From: Begonia masoniana
Taxonomy: Eukaryota > Streptophyta > Magnoliopsida > Cucurbitales > Begoniaceae
DNA length: 64,000 bases
Assembly (NCBI GenBank): GCA_022432975.1
Contig: CM039509.1
Coordinates: forward strand, 24,831,432 to 24,895,431
Direction: 5' to 3'
Positions 35,428 through 46,205 of the stretch are shown here, piece after piece. Both the position numbers and the translations under genes were made by a program. Below the pieces are notes generated by a model. The model did no database searches and was not told the DNA's origin. It saw only the letters and a list, made by a program, of their open reading frames with translations. Positions within the stretch are counted from its first letter, which is position 1. Every line of letters starts with the position of its first letter.

Positions 35428-38400
35428 TGTAACACCCGAGTTACGACTAGGTAATTTTCCTAACTGTATTAACGGTCATGAACATTTAATCTTCGCGGTT
35501 TAGAATTTTAAGACAAGTATAATTAATTACATGTGGGTTTAAACTAGGTTGAGTAGCAAAGTTGTAATAATAGAGGGCTTAGACCGATATTTAAAGGAAG
35601 TGAAAATGATTTAAACCTCATTAACTCACTGTAGCCGACATCCTCCATTCTCGGCGATTCCTTCTCTCGCAAGCTCTCGCTCTCTGCCTGCCTGTAATCC
35701 TTCCTTCGACGACCAGTTCCCTTGCTATTTCTCGGTTACCTTACGCCCGAGGTATGAGTTAGACAATGTAGTTATCAGTTAATCGTTTAACTCTGTTTTC
35801 AGCTTGAACCCGTAACTCAAATCCTTAAACAACAGGGTAATAATATAGTTCATTGTTAATCTGAGAGTGGTAATGTCATTCCGAATCAGTTTTGGACATT
35901 TAAAAACAATCAACCCTGAGTAACCGATAGTCGAATCTGTCTATTTCATTTCTTGGATTTCAGATTTTGCACAGAGCGTTAGACTAAGGATTCAGGATGG
36001 CTTTGTCTATTAGACCCTAGGATGACTTGAGGTTAGAACTTATAGGACTTTGTTTTAACTACTGCAATGTGAATGTTTTAGGTGAAGAAGTTTGAAGAGA
36101 AAGAGCTCAAAGTGCTAAGGAGACCAGGTAAGTGAATGTATAGGTTTCTCGGTCATTAGGACCCTACATCAAAGGATGCTAGGTAGAGATTTCTATGATG
36201 TTTAGAAGTTCCCTTTATGTTACTATCTAATGTTTAAGCTGATGATTAGCTCAATAGTATGGTCTCATATTGAATAGTGTTCTATTCTGTAGCTTGATGA
36301 TTTAAGAATTTCCATGTTCATGCATTATTAATGTTTTATGCACATGAAAACGTTTTGAAAGCATGTTTTCTCATGAACAAGATAAGGTGATAAAAATCCC
36401 TACAACGCGGTTGAGTGAGGGTTGGAGGTGGTTCGGCGTATGTCACAGTCCAGAGAAGGACATATGAATACGACCCGCAGTAGGGACCATGATCAAACTC
36501 ACTGTCGAACCCCCTTTACCGGCACAAATCCTCTCTCATCCCACGCAATATGAACAATGATATGAATAACAAATATGGTTCAGCGATATGGACTATGATA
36601 CGAACGATGAATGTGTTTCAGCGATGTGAACTATCTTATGAATGATGAATATGGAATAATGATTATGAACAAGAAAAGACTCATGACCACGTTTTTCTCT
36701 GAATTATGCATTCATGCATTCATGTTATTGTTGCATTCCTTACTAAGCATTAGGCTTATAGTTCAAACCTTTGATGTAGGTGACGAGTTTTCAGGTGAGG
36801 GATTCAAGTTAAATGAGGAAGTCTAAGTTTGGCTGCTGGAGAATGCTCAGTGTGACAGTGAAGGCTGGATTGGCGAATAAGTTCTCTGGTTTATGCTCTA
36901 TGAACATTATTAATGATTTTAATATGGAAGTATAAGTAGAATGAAGTTATTTCATAGTACTGGGATTTGAAATTATCTGGATGCTCACTGGATAGAGGAT
37001 AGTACAGTTTATTGAATATCTTTTGTTTAAGATTTCCGATATATGTACTCTGAGGGAATCATTGATTTCTGTTTACAGAAATGTTAAGTCTAGAAAGTTT
37101 GAGACTTGTTCATGATTATGTCTATTGGGAGATGTTGTTTAGTCCTACCGGTAGGAGTGGTGTGTTTTCTATCGGTAGATGCAGGGTGTTTTCTATCGGT
37201 AGCGGTAGTATGTTATCAGTCGGTAAATATAAAGGATTTCTTTTGCTATCGGTAGAAGTAGTGAGATTTCTGTCGGTAGATACAGTGTGTTTCTGTCGGG
37301 TGATGTAGGAGTGTTTTTCCCTGTCGTCTAGTCATCGGTAGATGTAGTTTATATATTTTTCCTGCTGACGTCATCGGCAGATACAGTTTGTTTATCTTCC
37401 TGCTGACGTCATCGGCAGATGTAGTTTGTATACCTTCCTGCTGACGACATCGGCAGACGCGGTTTGATTATCTGCCGGCTGACGTCATCGGCAGATGCGG
37501 TTTGTATATCTGCCGACGAACGTGTAATACCCGAAGGTACGGAATCCTATTTATTTAATTATTTAATATATTTAAATTGGCATTTTCGTAAATATGTCAA
37601 ACTAGGTCCGTTTTACGAAAAGAAAGCATCATTAGAATCCTAACGAGTAATAAGAATTTTAAGGAAATTATGGGAATTTTCGGAATAGTAATGCTATATT
37701 CCGAATATTTATGTTTCTCGTAAAACGGATGGGGTTTTAATAAAAATAGTAAATGAGGTCCAAATTGCAAACGGACAGTTTTAATAAATCACAAACAATG
37801 AATAGGAGTTATTGGCAAAATATGGAAATTAGGAAAAGTCGAATGGCTGGACGATTAACGAACCGAAGGAAGAAAAAACTAAGGAAGGGCATTTTAGTAA
37901 TTTTGTCAAATAAATTTTATAAAAATCACTTAAACCTTTCTTTTCAATTCATTCTGCTTCTTCAGTTTTCCAGAGAGCCCTCGCGAAGAACTCCTTCCCT
38001 GCCCGCGGCGATCCTCAGCATTCCGACTCCGTTTTTCTTTCCGATCGTTTCGATTCCTTCGTAGTTTTTCCTCCAATCGACGTTCTCGGTAAGTCTCTGT
38101 GGTTTTAGAACGTTAAATCTTTGATTTCGTAACGTTTTAGACAATTAGGGTTTCGGTAATTTTCCGTTAAAAACGCGAATTAGGACTCGTAATTAATAGG
38201 TTAGCCGCAATTAAGTATATATTAAACGTATTGACGTTATTGGACGAAGTTGGAGCAATTTGTGAAAAAGTTTAAAATCCGAGAATTTTCGAGTTTTCGA
38301 GGAATTTCGTAAATCGAGAATTGAAGTGTCGAGCGTGAATTGCTCTAATAAATGGCTCGATAAATTGGATTAGAACTTTAAGAAGTTTCCGTAGTTAAGG

Positions 38401-40574
38401 TTTTGTAAATTTGGACAATCGTTAATTTAAATGCGTTTTAACGGTAAACGTTCTGAATTTGCTTAGGCAAACAGTGCTCGTGGACGAAGCTTGGATTGCA
38501 GCGTGCACGAGGTAAGTTCTCGTGATACCTTTCCGGCCGATAGGCCTACACCTTACATCAAAGTCGTTTCGAGGATTTTGATGACGCGCTAGTTTATATT
38601 GCTTTGGTTTGGGTAGTTAGGTTTATTTTGCTTTGTAGGTTTACGTTCCACAGTCTTGATGGTATGCATGCTTAGTGTTTATTTTATGATATAGAAATGT
38701 TCATGCATCACGTGGTTTAAAGAAAAGCATGAAAATGAATTTCCGCACGATGTTTTAACTTGGCGATGTGGCCTGGAGAGGGGCAGGACCTACTGTGGAG
38801 GCCGATTACGGGCTGGTCACAGTACCACATCTATTATGTACTCACAATGTGGCCTGGAGAGGGGCGGGACCTACTGTGGAGGCCGACTACGGGCTGGTCA
38901 CAGTACCACATTTATTATGCACTCATACGATGGTCATGCGAGGTGGGGCTCAGGCACGGCTGTACGTGTTGTAAGCGTGTACCCCCCTCTTCTAACTAGA
39001 AAGAGTAGTCCGCCCGCTGGATGTGCTCTCTCTAGTTAGGAGGATTAGATCTCGGTGATCCCTAATGAATAAGTAAAGAAAATGCTGCATGGTTTCCAAC
39101 TCACACGCATAGCATAGCATGTAGTTGCATTTACTAGAGCTTACTGAGATTTTTATCTCATAGTGTGTTCTGTATGGTGTAGGTGACTTAGACATCGAGG
39201 TACCAGGTGAGGACGAGGTCCCTCCTCCTGAGGCGTGAGTCCAGTTGACGGAGGATGGCTGTGGTGGTGTGCTGGCACAGTCGAGGCTTCACTGACCCGT
39301 GGGGTGTACGTATAGATTTTGAGGGTTTATGAATGTTTTGGGCTGTTATTGTATAGACATATTAGGGTGTTTGGATCTGGTTAGGGGTTAGATAACATTC
39401 TGATATTTTGATAAGTGTATATGGAAAACGTTTTGGAAATGCTTTTATTGGTATTTGTATTGGTCCGGGTATGCTCGACTTTTAGAGCTATCCACGCAGT
39501 TGGATTTCGCAGAGTCCGCTGTAAGTTGATATATTTTAGGATACGTTTTGGGTGGAGTTGAAGTAGTATGTTATGGGGTTTAATTGTGTTTATTGATGGA
39601 GTTAAGTAAGGAAGATTGCTCTCTGGAATCGAATTCCAGAGAGCATTTGATATTGAGCTTGCTCTCTGGAATTCCAGAGAGCACTGCATAGAAATGGTGA
39701 AGGAAAGAAATGGTGAAGGAAGAGAAGAAGAAGTGGAGGAAACGGAGGGCCAGCGCTTGATCGCTCGAGGTGATCGCTGCAAAGGGGTGCAGCGACCGAG
39801 CGCTGCAGCAAGCAGCGCTCGATCGCTGCTGGCTGCTATGGGGGCAGCGACCGAGCGCTGCAGCAAGCAGCGCTCGATCGCTGCTAGCTGCAGCGATTGC
39901 AGCGCCTGGTCGCTGCATGCTGCAGCGACCAGTCGCTGCTTCTTCTCCTGGCCGAATGACAGAACTGCCCTCCCCTTTTGTTTTACTTTTAAATTGTTTT
40001 AAATTATAGTTTTAGTTAATTGTTTTAATAGTTTTAAAGGTTTTATTTAAATCGTTTTAAAAGTTAGATTTCAATTCCGATTTCGATTCTGGTTTCGATT
40101 TCGGTTTAGGTTCTAGTTAGAGATTATTTAAAGATATTAGGATAAAACGAAAAATGAAAAATTTACACAGTAATTACGGGTACAGTATTAGGGTCGTGAC
40201 AGAACGTTTAATGAATTGTGTGGGATGCACGTGACTGTCGGTTGATGTGAGAACTTACATCTACTGATGGGTGATTAATGAATCACGTGAAATGCACGGG
40301 ATAACCGGAAGATGTAGCTTTGGTTTATCGGTAGATGTGAGCCCTCTCCTGCCTTGTCGTTTAGTGATCGGCAGATGAGAGTGAAGTTTTGTCGTTGAGT
40401 TCGGCAGATGCTTTTTAAAATCCCCCAGCGAAATGTCTTATTTCATTGTCCATGTCCTAAATGTGACTACAGAATTAGTATTTCCGCTGCTTAGTAAAAA
40501 AAAAATATATATAAAAGAGTGAAAGGAGTGAGTAAAGTCATGAATTACGTGGCGATCCTTCCCGGGTCGTTACA
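35428..40574 (+). repeat. 3' LTR of element B, split by solo LTR C
   Basis: Two parts, 35428-37522 and 40207-40574, total 2463 bp against 2462 bp for the 5' LTR. Leader cassette at the same offsets: donor at 35752, acceptor ending 36081, 46-base block 36082-36127, acceptor ending 36779. The break lies in the minisatellite, at CCGACGAACG. Confidence 0.92.
37523..40201 (+). mobile_element. Solo Tekay-type LTR C in the B 3' LTR
   Basis: 2679 bp, TGTAATACCC to GGGTCGTGACA, with a perfect GAACG duplication (37518-37522 and 40202-40206). The 5' LTR of B shows the uninterrupted target. Cassette: TATA at 37918, donor GTAAGT at 38089, telo-box at 38144, acceptor ending 38466, 45-base block 38467-38511, donor GTAAGT at 38512, acceptor TGTAG ending 39182. 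An 81-bp unit is tandemly duplicated (38766 and 38847). Two GCTCTCTGG hairpins (39618-39644 and 39661-39682) precede a TCGCTGC/GCAGCGA palindromic array (39751-39940). Family close to A and G. Confidence 0.95.
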
Positions 40575-40579
40575 GCTCT

Positions 40580-41222
40580 TGCTGCAATGTCCGAGTAAGG
40601 TACATCTTAAATCCCCGACACTATAACATTCATTCGAATTTTTGGATTCAGCCCATCCATGACTTGGTGCACTGTCTTCATTGTCACTAACTAGACGCGG
40701 TGCAAACCGAGATAAGGCCTCAAACTTCCATATATACTCCGTAACAGAACTTGTCTACTTCAGCTGTGTAAACTCATTTCTCTTAGCCGCCCTCACCGTA
40801 CAGCTAAAGTACTTATCGAAAAACACGGTCTTGAACCATTCCCGTGCCATAACTGACACATTGGTTGTTGCCTTGATCGAATCCCACCAAAATCGCGCAT
40901 CCAATGCCAAATGAAAGGCGACGTAGGCAACTTTATTCTCATCCTCTATCCCCACATATCCCAACATATCCTCCATGGTTCTGATCCACTCCTCGGCCAA
41001 AGAGGGGTCCGATGATTGTCCATTGAAAATCGGGGGTTGTAGACTTTGGAATCTCTCCATGACACGGTGGTTTGGAACCACTACCTCTTGGGCCTCACGA
41101 TTCTCACGGTTTATTAGTCTTTCGATTTGTTGTGCTTGCCTATCCATATGCTGGGCTAGACGATCCAGCAAATCCATAAGTCTGTCTAGAGCCTCGTCCC
41201 TAGGGTCCTTTCCTCGAACCAT
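40580..41222 (-). pseudogene. Element D gag 5' part (capsid)
   Basis: Starts MVRGKDPRDEALDRL at 41222 and keeps the Gln-rich helix (DRQAQQIERL), PPIFNGQ, AEEWIRTMEDML, ARFWWDSIKAT and FFDKYF. A stop follows NEFTQLK near 40755. The remaining capsid sequence to 40580 is frame-broken but still recognisable (FEALSRFAPRLVSDNED). Element B splits it from the nucleocapsid part at 19397-19800. Confidence 0.88.
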
Positions 41223-41368
41223 CTTATACTTCCTATAAATGTAAAAACAAATAATCCTAAGAAATCAAATTTAAACAAAGCATTTAAACATACTTATAGT
41301 TGAGGAAGGATGTCCGCGTAGTGGCTGTGCAGTCGAGCAGTCTACAGAACCGATTTTAAAACCCGGGG

Positions 41369-41380
41369 ACTCTGATACCA
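41369..41380 (-). other. Primer binding site of element D
   Basis: The minus strand reads TGGTATCAGAGT, one change from the initiator tRNA-Met complement, four bases from the LTR end at 41385. Confidence 0.85.
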
Positions 41381-41384
41381 TAAC

Positions 41385-41836
41385 TGTTACACCCCGTAAA
41401 TTTACCCTCGTACTATTCTTAAAAATCACGAAAAATTTAAACTTTCGTTCATTCCTTTTCATCATGCATGTACACGGGTATTCAGCGGAAGACTATTCAT
41501 CAGTGAAAACCTAAAACTAAATTAAACTTAGGTGTGAATGCTAAAACAATAGAAATATGGGCAGATAATAAATTTTTCCTCTTGAGTTTCATCAAAGGAA
41601 TAGTAGAAATCTTCAAACTTTTTCTAACGGGTTTCGTTGAAGAAATTGTGATTTTCCTCTATGGTTTCATCAAAGGGATGGACGACATAACAGAGAGGAA
41701 GAATGGATGTTTAAAATCGAAGATAGAATGGACGTTTAAAACAGAAGACAGAATGGACGTTTGAAATAGCAGACAGAGTGGACGACGGAAATAGCAGATA
41801 ACGTGGATGTTTAAAATAAAGGACAGAAACAGAAGA
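41385..41836 (-). repeat. Remnant of the D 5' LTR
   Basis: Matches the first 450 bp of the complete copy at 10526 (TGTTACACCCCGTAAATTTA onward, including the GGACGTTT-type repeats). It stops inside those repeats after GACAGAAACAGAAG, where element F internal sequence starts. The remaining 2.1 kb of the LTR is missing. Confidence 0.85.
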
Positions 41837-42823
41837 TTACCCGACAATGCCGGCCGCCATGCAACGTGCTTCACCGATTGTAAGTATTTCTTTACTTTTA
41901 GTTAGTTTATATCTAAGATTAGATTGGTTTAATCCTTGTTTGTTTGGTTTAACCCCTGTTGTTTTGTGATTGTAGTGGACTAGAAACAAGTAGGAGACTT
42001 AGCAAGTAGGAAGAACAAAAGAGAGTAGATTTAATTATGAAACTTTGGAGAGAATTCTGAGAGAAATTAGATATTTGTATTAGTATTGAGAAGAACTTGG
42101 GAAAGATTTAGTAGTGTGCGAATTTGGTGAATAACTTAGGCTGGAGTTGATAAGTTTAAATGAATAAACTTAAGCGTAGGATATAAGTTAGACCTCGAGT
42201 GATTCTAGATCTTGGGTAAAGGAAATTGAAAACTTTAGAGAATAACGAATAAGAAGGAAAGAAAAGTCCCACACAGAGATTTTAAGTTATGCAAATGTGT
42301 GATGATCATAAGAACGTTAAAGATTATAGCTGGGAAGGTTAAAACTTGAAGTTGTAGGAATTGTTTTCATTGCTTGATAGGTTATTAGGGGTACTCAGTA
42401 GGTGATTTAGGCAGTAACGTAGTTGACATTTAGTGTGACAACTCAAGATTATGTGAGTGTACTTAGAAGTAAGGTTCATGAGGGGCTAAGTGAATTGAGC
42501 TCAGGGAACAATTAGAGTTAAGAACTACGTTAGAGGGATTTGAGAACTAAGTTAGAGGGATTTAAGAGTCCTCGTGATAACTGAAACAGTTCATGTCATT
42601 AGATGTATTAGTATTTGAGCTATGGAGTGTAGAAGCAGGGAATGGAAGTCAAAACTTTGGTGATGTAGGAATTGTCGTTCCTCACTTGGTGAGTAAGAGC
42701 ATAGCTTAATCAAGAGTTTGGGGGGCAACTCAAAAGTTAGGATGGTAGCTTAGAGTGTGTAAGTTAAAGGATTACTAAAGTGCCACAAATTTTGCGGACA
42801 AAATTTTTGTAAGGAGGGTGGAA

Positions 42824-44611
42824 TGTAACACCCGATAATTTAATTAAGTTATGGATCTTAGAATTTATTTAAGTTAGAAGGAAAAATTTGGAGAGAAAAT
42901 AAAAGGATAAGGTGGTTGCTTAATAAAATAGTTGTTTTAATTAATTTATAGTTGTTTTACTTAATTAAAAGAAAAGTGAATAAATTTGGTTGAACTAAAG
43001 CCAGGTATGGGGTGAGAGTTAAATTATAAAAATTTAACGGTTGATTGTATGGGAGGAGATGTAATTTGTATTAATGTTTAGTTTTATTATTATTATTATT
43101 ATTATTATTAATTTTAAAAATAAAAAATAAAAGAGGAACGATAGAATGGCTCGAGGCCATTCTGTCGTTCGAGCTGTTCGAGCGCCGAAGACCCGAACGG
43201 CGAAGGAGAGACGCGAGCGACGTTCGGTGACTTGTTCACCGCCGATTTCCAATGTTTTCCAACCAGACGATGGCGACGAGCGAGTTCTGGTTGTCTCCGT
43301 GCACGAACCGATAGGTAAGTCCTCTTTTGCCCTGTTTTCGGTTCTGTTCGTGGCCGAGGGTGACGGGCTTGTTTGAGCTCCGATCACTGGCCATTTTTGG
43401 GCGGTCTTGGCTTGAGATTGCAGGACATTAGGCCGGCTTTAGTTGCTTGACCGTGAGGAGCCCTATTTGGGCAAAATTTAGCAAGCCCGATTTGGGCAGT
43501 TTGAGTTTTGTGATGTGTAGCCTCGGGATTTTGGTTGTTTATGCTAATTGAGGGTGTGGGTGGTCGATTGATGAGGAATTTGGTGAAAATTGATGGAAAA
43601 CCGAGAGGGATGAAATTCCCGGTTTAGGGCAGATTCGGGTTTTCTGATATTTGACCAAGCTACGGTCGTTTGTTTTAAAATTTCTTTTGGCAGGTTAAAA
43701 TAGGTTATTAGAGGAGTACGTGGCTACTGGAATCGTTCGATTCCGATATCCGACGCGAAAGTTATGCACGTTTGAAGTTTCGGATCGGTTTTTACCGAAC
43801 CCAAATTAGTGGTCATTTAGTTAGGTTTTAGTTAGAAATAGTAGTTTGAGAGTAATTAGTGAATGTAGGCTTGATTGTAATGAAGTTTGAATATTTATTG
43901 TAGGTCGAGCCGTAGGTGGATAGGGAGCCGGGTATCCTCAGCGAGCTAGGACGCCAGATAAGTAATGGATTGTGTGTTTTGTCCCCTTCTGGCCTACACC
44001 ACGGAACAGTAGGATGTATTGTTGATAGTTGTGTTGTTTTGTATTAAGTGATGTGGAAATGAAATTCTTGATTGTTGTTTGGTGTTAGAATATTGTGTGA
44101 GTGGCATGTGTAATGTTTAAGCTACGAAAATAAGTTTTGGGGCATGATGTGAATGGTGAGCATGAGGTGAATGGTGAGCATGGAGCGTGTAGCAAGTAGC
44201 ACTAGAGGGTTGAACGCCTCGTCGTTAAAGTGCGAGTAGCACTAGAGGGTTGAACGCCTCGTCGTTTAAGTGCGAGTAGCACTAGAGGGTTGAACGCCTC
44301 GTCGTTTAAGTGCAAGTAGCACTAGAGGGTTGAACGCCTCGTCGTTAAAGTGCGAGTAGCACTAGAGGGTTTAACGTCTCGTCGTTAACGTGCGTGAGTA
44401 AGAAAATAGCAGAGTGAGTAGCATTTGTATGTGTTAGGAGGCGGTGTGTGCATTGTGCTTGTTTACATGTGTTAGGAGGCGGTGTGTGCATTGTGCTTGT
44501 TTACATTCGTGTTATTCATTACTTACTTTTCATTACTTGGTAAGCGTAAGTTTACGTGTGTGTGTGTGTTCTGTGGTGTAGGTGTCGACAGAGTTACAGG
44601 TGAGCTAGACG
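42824..44611 (+). repeat. 3' LTR of F1, truncated
   Basis: Contains an (ATT)n run (43086-43110), donor GTAAGT at 43315, acceptor TTGTAG ending 43903, a 54-base block 43904-43957, a decayed donor ATAAGT at 43958 and acceptor TGTAG ending 44581. F2 keeps an intact GTAAGT at the same donor. A 40-bp tandem array lies within intron 2. Confidence 0.8.
44195..44394 (+). repeat. Five copies of a 40-bp tandem repeat
   Basis: Units start AGTAGCACTAGAGGG at 44195, 44235, 44275, 44315 and 44355, the last diverged. Units abut with no spacers, so this is a minisatellite and not a CRISPR. Other LTRs hold unrelated arrays at the same relative place. Confidence 0.95.
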
Positions 44612-46205
44612 TGTAATACCCGGCTGTACAGAATAATAATATTTTAATGTAAATGACATTTTTGTTAATATATCAAATCAAGTCTATTTTGCGAAAAGAA
44701 AGCGTTATTACGATCCTAATAATTAATAAGGAATTTAGGAAAATTTTGGGAATTTTAGGAGTTTAACGCTAATTTTAAGAGAATTGCGTTTATCGTAATA
44801 TAAAGGATACTTCGGTAAAAATAGTAAACGAGGTCCGAATTGCGAACAGACAGTTTTAATAGAACCATTATAATGAGTTGGATCTATAGGTGAAACAAGA
44901 GAATTTGGAGAAAACGAATCGTTAGCTAATTAACGAAATGAAGGACGAAACAAATAGAAAATCAAAGGAAGGGCAAAACGGTAAATTACCATGTCAAATT
45001 TTAATTAAAACTCACAAATTCTCTCTTTCTCCCTCATTCCCTCTCTGCTTCACGATCTCCTCTCCCCTCCCTACGATTTCCCTTTCTCCCTCACGGTTCT
45101 CTCCTCTCTAACGACGATCCGTCCTCCGTTTGTCTTCCGTTCTTCGTGTTTTCTCCTCCGATCAACGCTCTAGGTACAAATCTACAGCTTTCGGATTTTA
45201 GTTTTCTGTTTTCACAAAGTTTAACGGTTAGGGTTTCGTTTAGGGTTTCGTTAAAAATGTGGTTTAGGGCTAGAAATCGATAGGTTTGTTGTATTAGTCC
45301 GTGTAATAGACATATTGGTGATTATTGAGCGTGTTTAGTCGATTCGTTGTGGAATGTTATGAATTATCGATTTTCAAAGTTTTGGAAAAACTAGTTAATG
45401 GAAGTTTTGAGGTATCGAGCATGAAATGCTCGATAAAATGCTTCAATGAATCAAATTAGGGCTTTAAGGAATTTCCTTAGTTAAAGTTTCGTTAAATTTG
45501 GACGTTTAATAGTTTAAACTCGTTTTAACGACAATATTGTGAAATTGCCTTAGGTGAACAAAGCTCGTGGACGGAGCTTGGATTTCAATGGACATGAGGT
45601 AAGTTCTCGTGACTTACTCTGGCTGGTAGGCCTACATCGTACGTCGAAGTTGTCTCGAGGAGTTTTGGTGACGTGTTTGTTTAAATTGCTTTGGTTAGGT
45701 AGTTTAGGTTCAGTTGTTCTATAGGTTGTTTGTTGTAGTGTTTTGATGGTATGCTTCTTATGTATGTTTATGTTTATATTGAACTGTTCATGCATCATGG
45801 TTTTAAAAAAATATCATGAAAATGAATTTATGCACGGATTTCATGAAAAGAACATGCATGTAAAGGCAAGTAAAGTATCACAGTAAACAACCATGACATG
45901 GGGTTATCAGGGATGAGGTTCAGACTTGGCTTTCCGTGGTTAGCGGGTTTTTCTCCCTTTAGATGGTGTGGGCTGTCTAACCGCTAGACGTGCCCTATCC
46001 ATCTGTCGAGCGTTTCCGATAACCATAGACTGACACGTACTGATATATGAAATGACATGGACGGCTTTCATAGCATTGAGCATACATGATCATGCATGAG
46101 CATTTACGTAGAGCTTGCTGAGATTTTTATCTCATAGATTGTTTGTATGGTGTAGGTGATCTGGACTTAGGTGAGGACGAGATCCCTCCACTCGAGGAGT
46201 GATGC
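44612..46205 (+). mobile_element. Truncated Tekay-type LTR G
   Basis: Starts TGTAATACCC inside the F1 LTR. Cassette: TATA-poor upstream region, pyrimidine patch 45020-45110, donor GTACAA at 45174, telo-boxes 45226-45250, acceptor CCTTAG ending 45553, 45-base block 45554-45598, donor GTAAGT at 45599, acceptor TGTAG ending 46155. It stops after 1.6 kb at the foldback array; the distal 1 kb expected from solo LTR C is absent. No target duplication can be checked. Confidence 0.8.

Larger units (their letters stand above)
19806..40574 (+). mobile_element. Tekay/Del chromovirus B, host of elements A and C
   Basis: Plus-strand element inserted in the gag of D with a perfect GCTCT duplication (19801-19805 and 40575-40579). 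Without its own insertions it is about 8.2 kb: 5' LTR 19806-22267, PBS 22272-22283, a gag-RT-RNase H frame 22432-23824, RNase H-IN-chromodomain 33695-35386, and a 3' LTR split into 35428-37522 and 40207-40574. The two LTRs are 2462 and 2463 bp after subtracting solo LTR C and differ at scattered positions only, so it is fairly young. Part of gag, the nucleocapsid, protease and the RT N-terminus are deleted, so it is non-autonomous. Confidence 0.92.
10526..41836 (-). mobile_element. Tekay/Del chromovirus D, decayed and twice interrupted
   Basis: Minus-strand element with a 3' LTR at 10526-13131, pol and gag fragments, a PBS at 41369-41380 and the start of its 5' LTR at 41385-41836. It was split by solo LTR E (14220-17053, target ATATC) and by element B (19806-40574, target GCTCT). 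Removing both leaves a normal gag-pol order for a Tekay element. The 5' LTR is cut short at 41836, where sequence of element F begins, so the outer target duplication cannot be tested; the left flank is TAGTA. Stops in gag, RT-IN junction and IN mark it as an old, inactive copy. Confidence 0.85.
41837..44611 (+). mobile_element. Non-autonomous LTR element F1 (internal domain and partial 3' LTR)
   Basis: The internal domain 41837-42823 has no coding capacity that I recognise. It matches the complement of 59054-60060, which identifies its start: the sequence begins about 25 bases inside the normal PBS-proximal end, so the 5' LTR and PBS are lost. The internal domain ends in a purine tract (AAGGAGGGTGGAA), and the LTR begins TGTAACACCC at 42824. 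The LTR runs to 44611, where LTR G is inserted. About 1 kb of non-coding internal domain between long LTRs is the layout of a LARD-like derivative, presumably mobilised in trans by Tekay enzymes. Confidence 0.8.

Noticed and set aside
39381..39918. Minus-strand open frames of 112-161 codons in LTR C
   Set aside because: Encoded by the TCGCTGC/GCAGCGA array and flanking LTR; overlapping frames on both strands.
44195..44394. Regular 40-bp repeats that might suggest a CRISPR array
   Set aside because: Units abut without spacers, in a plant LTR; simple minisatellite.
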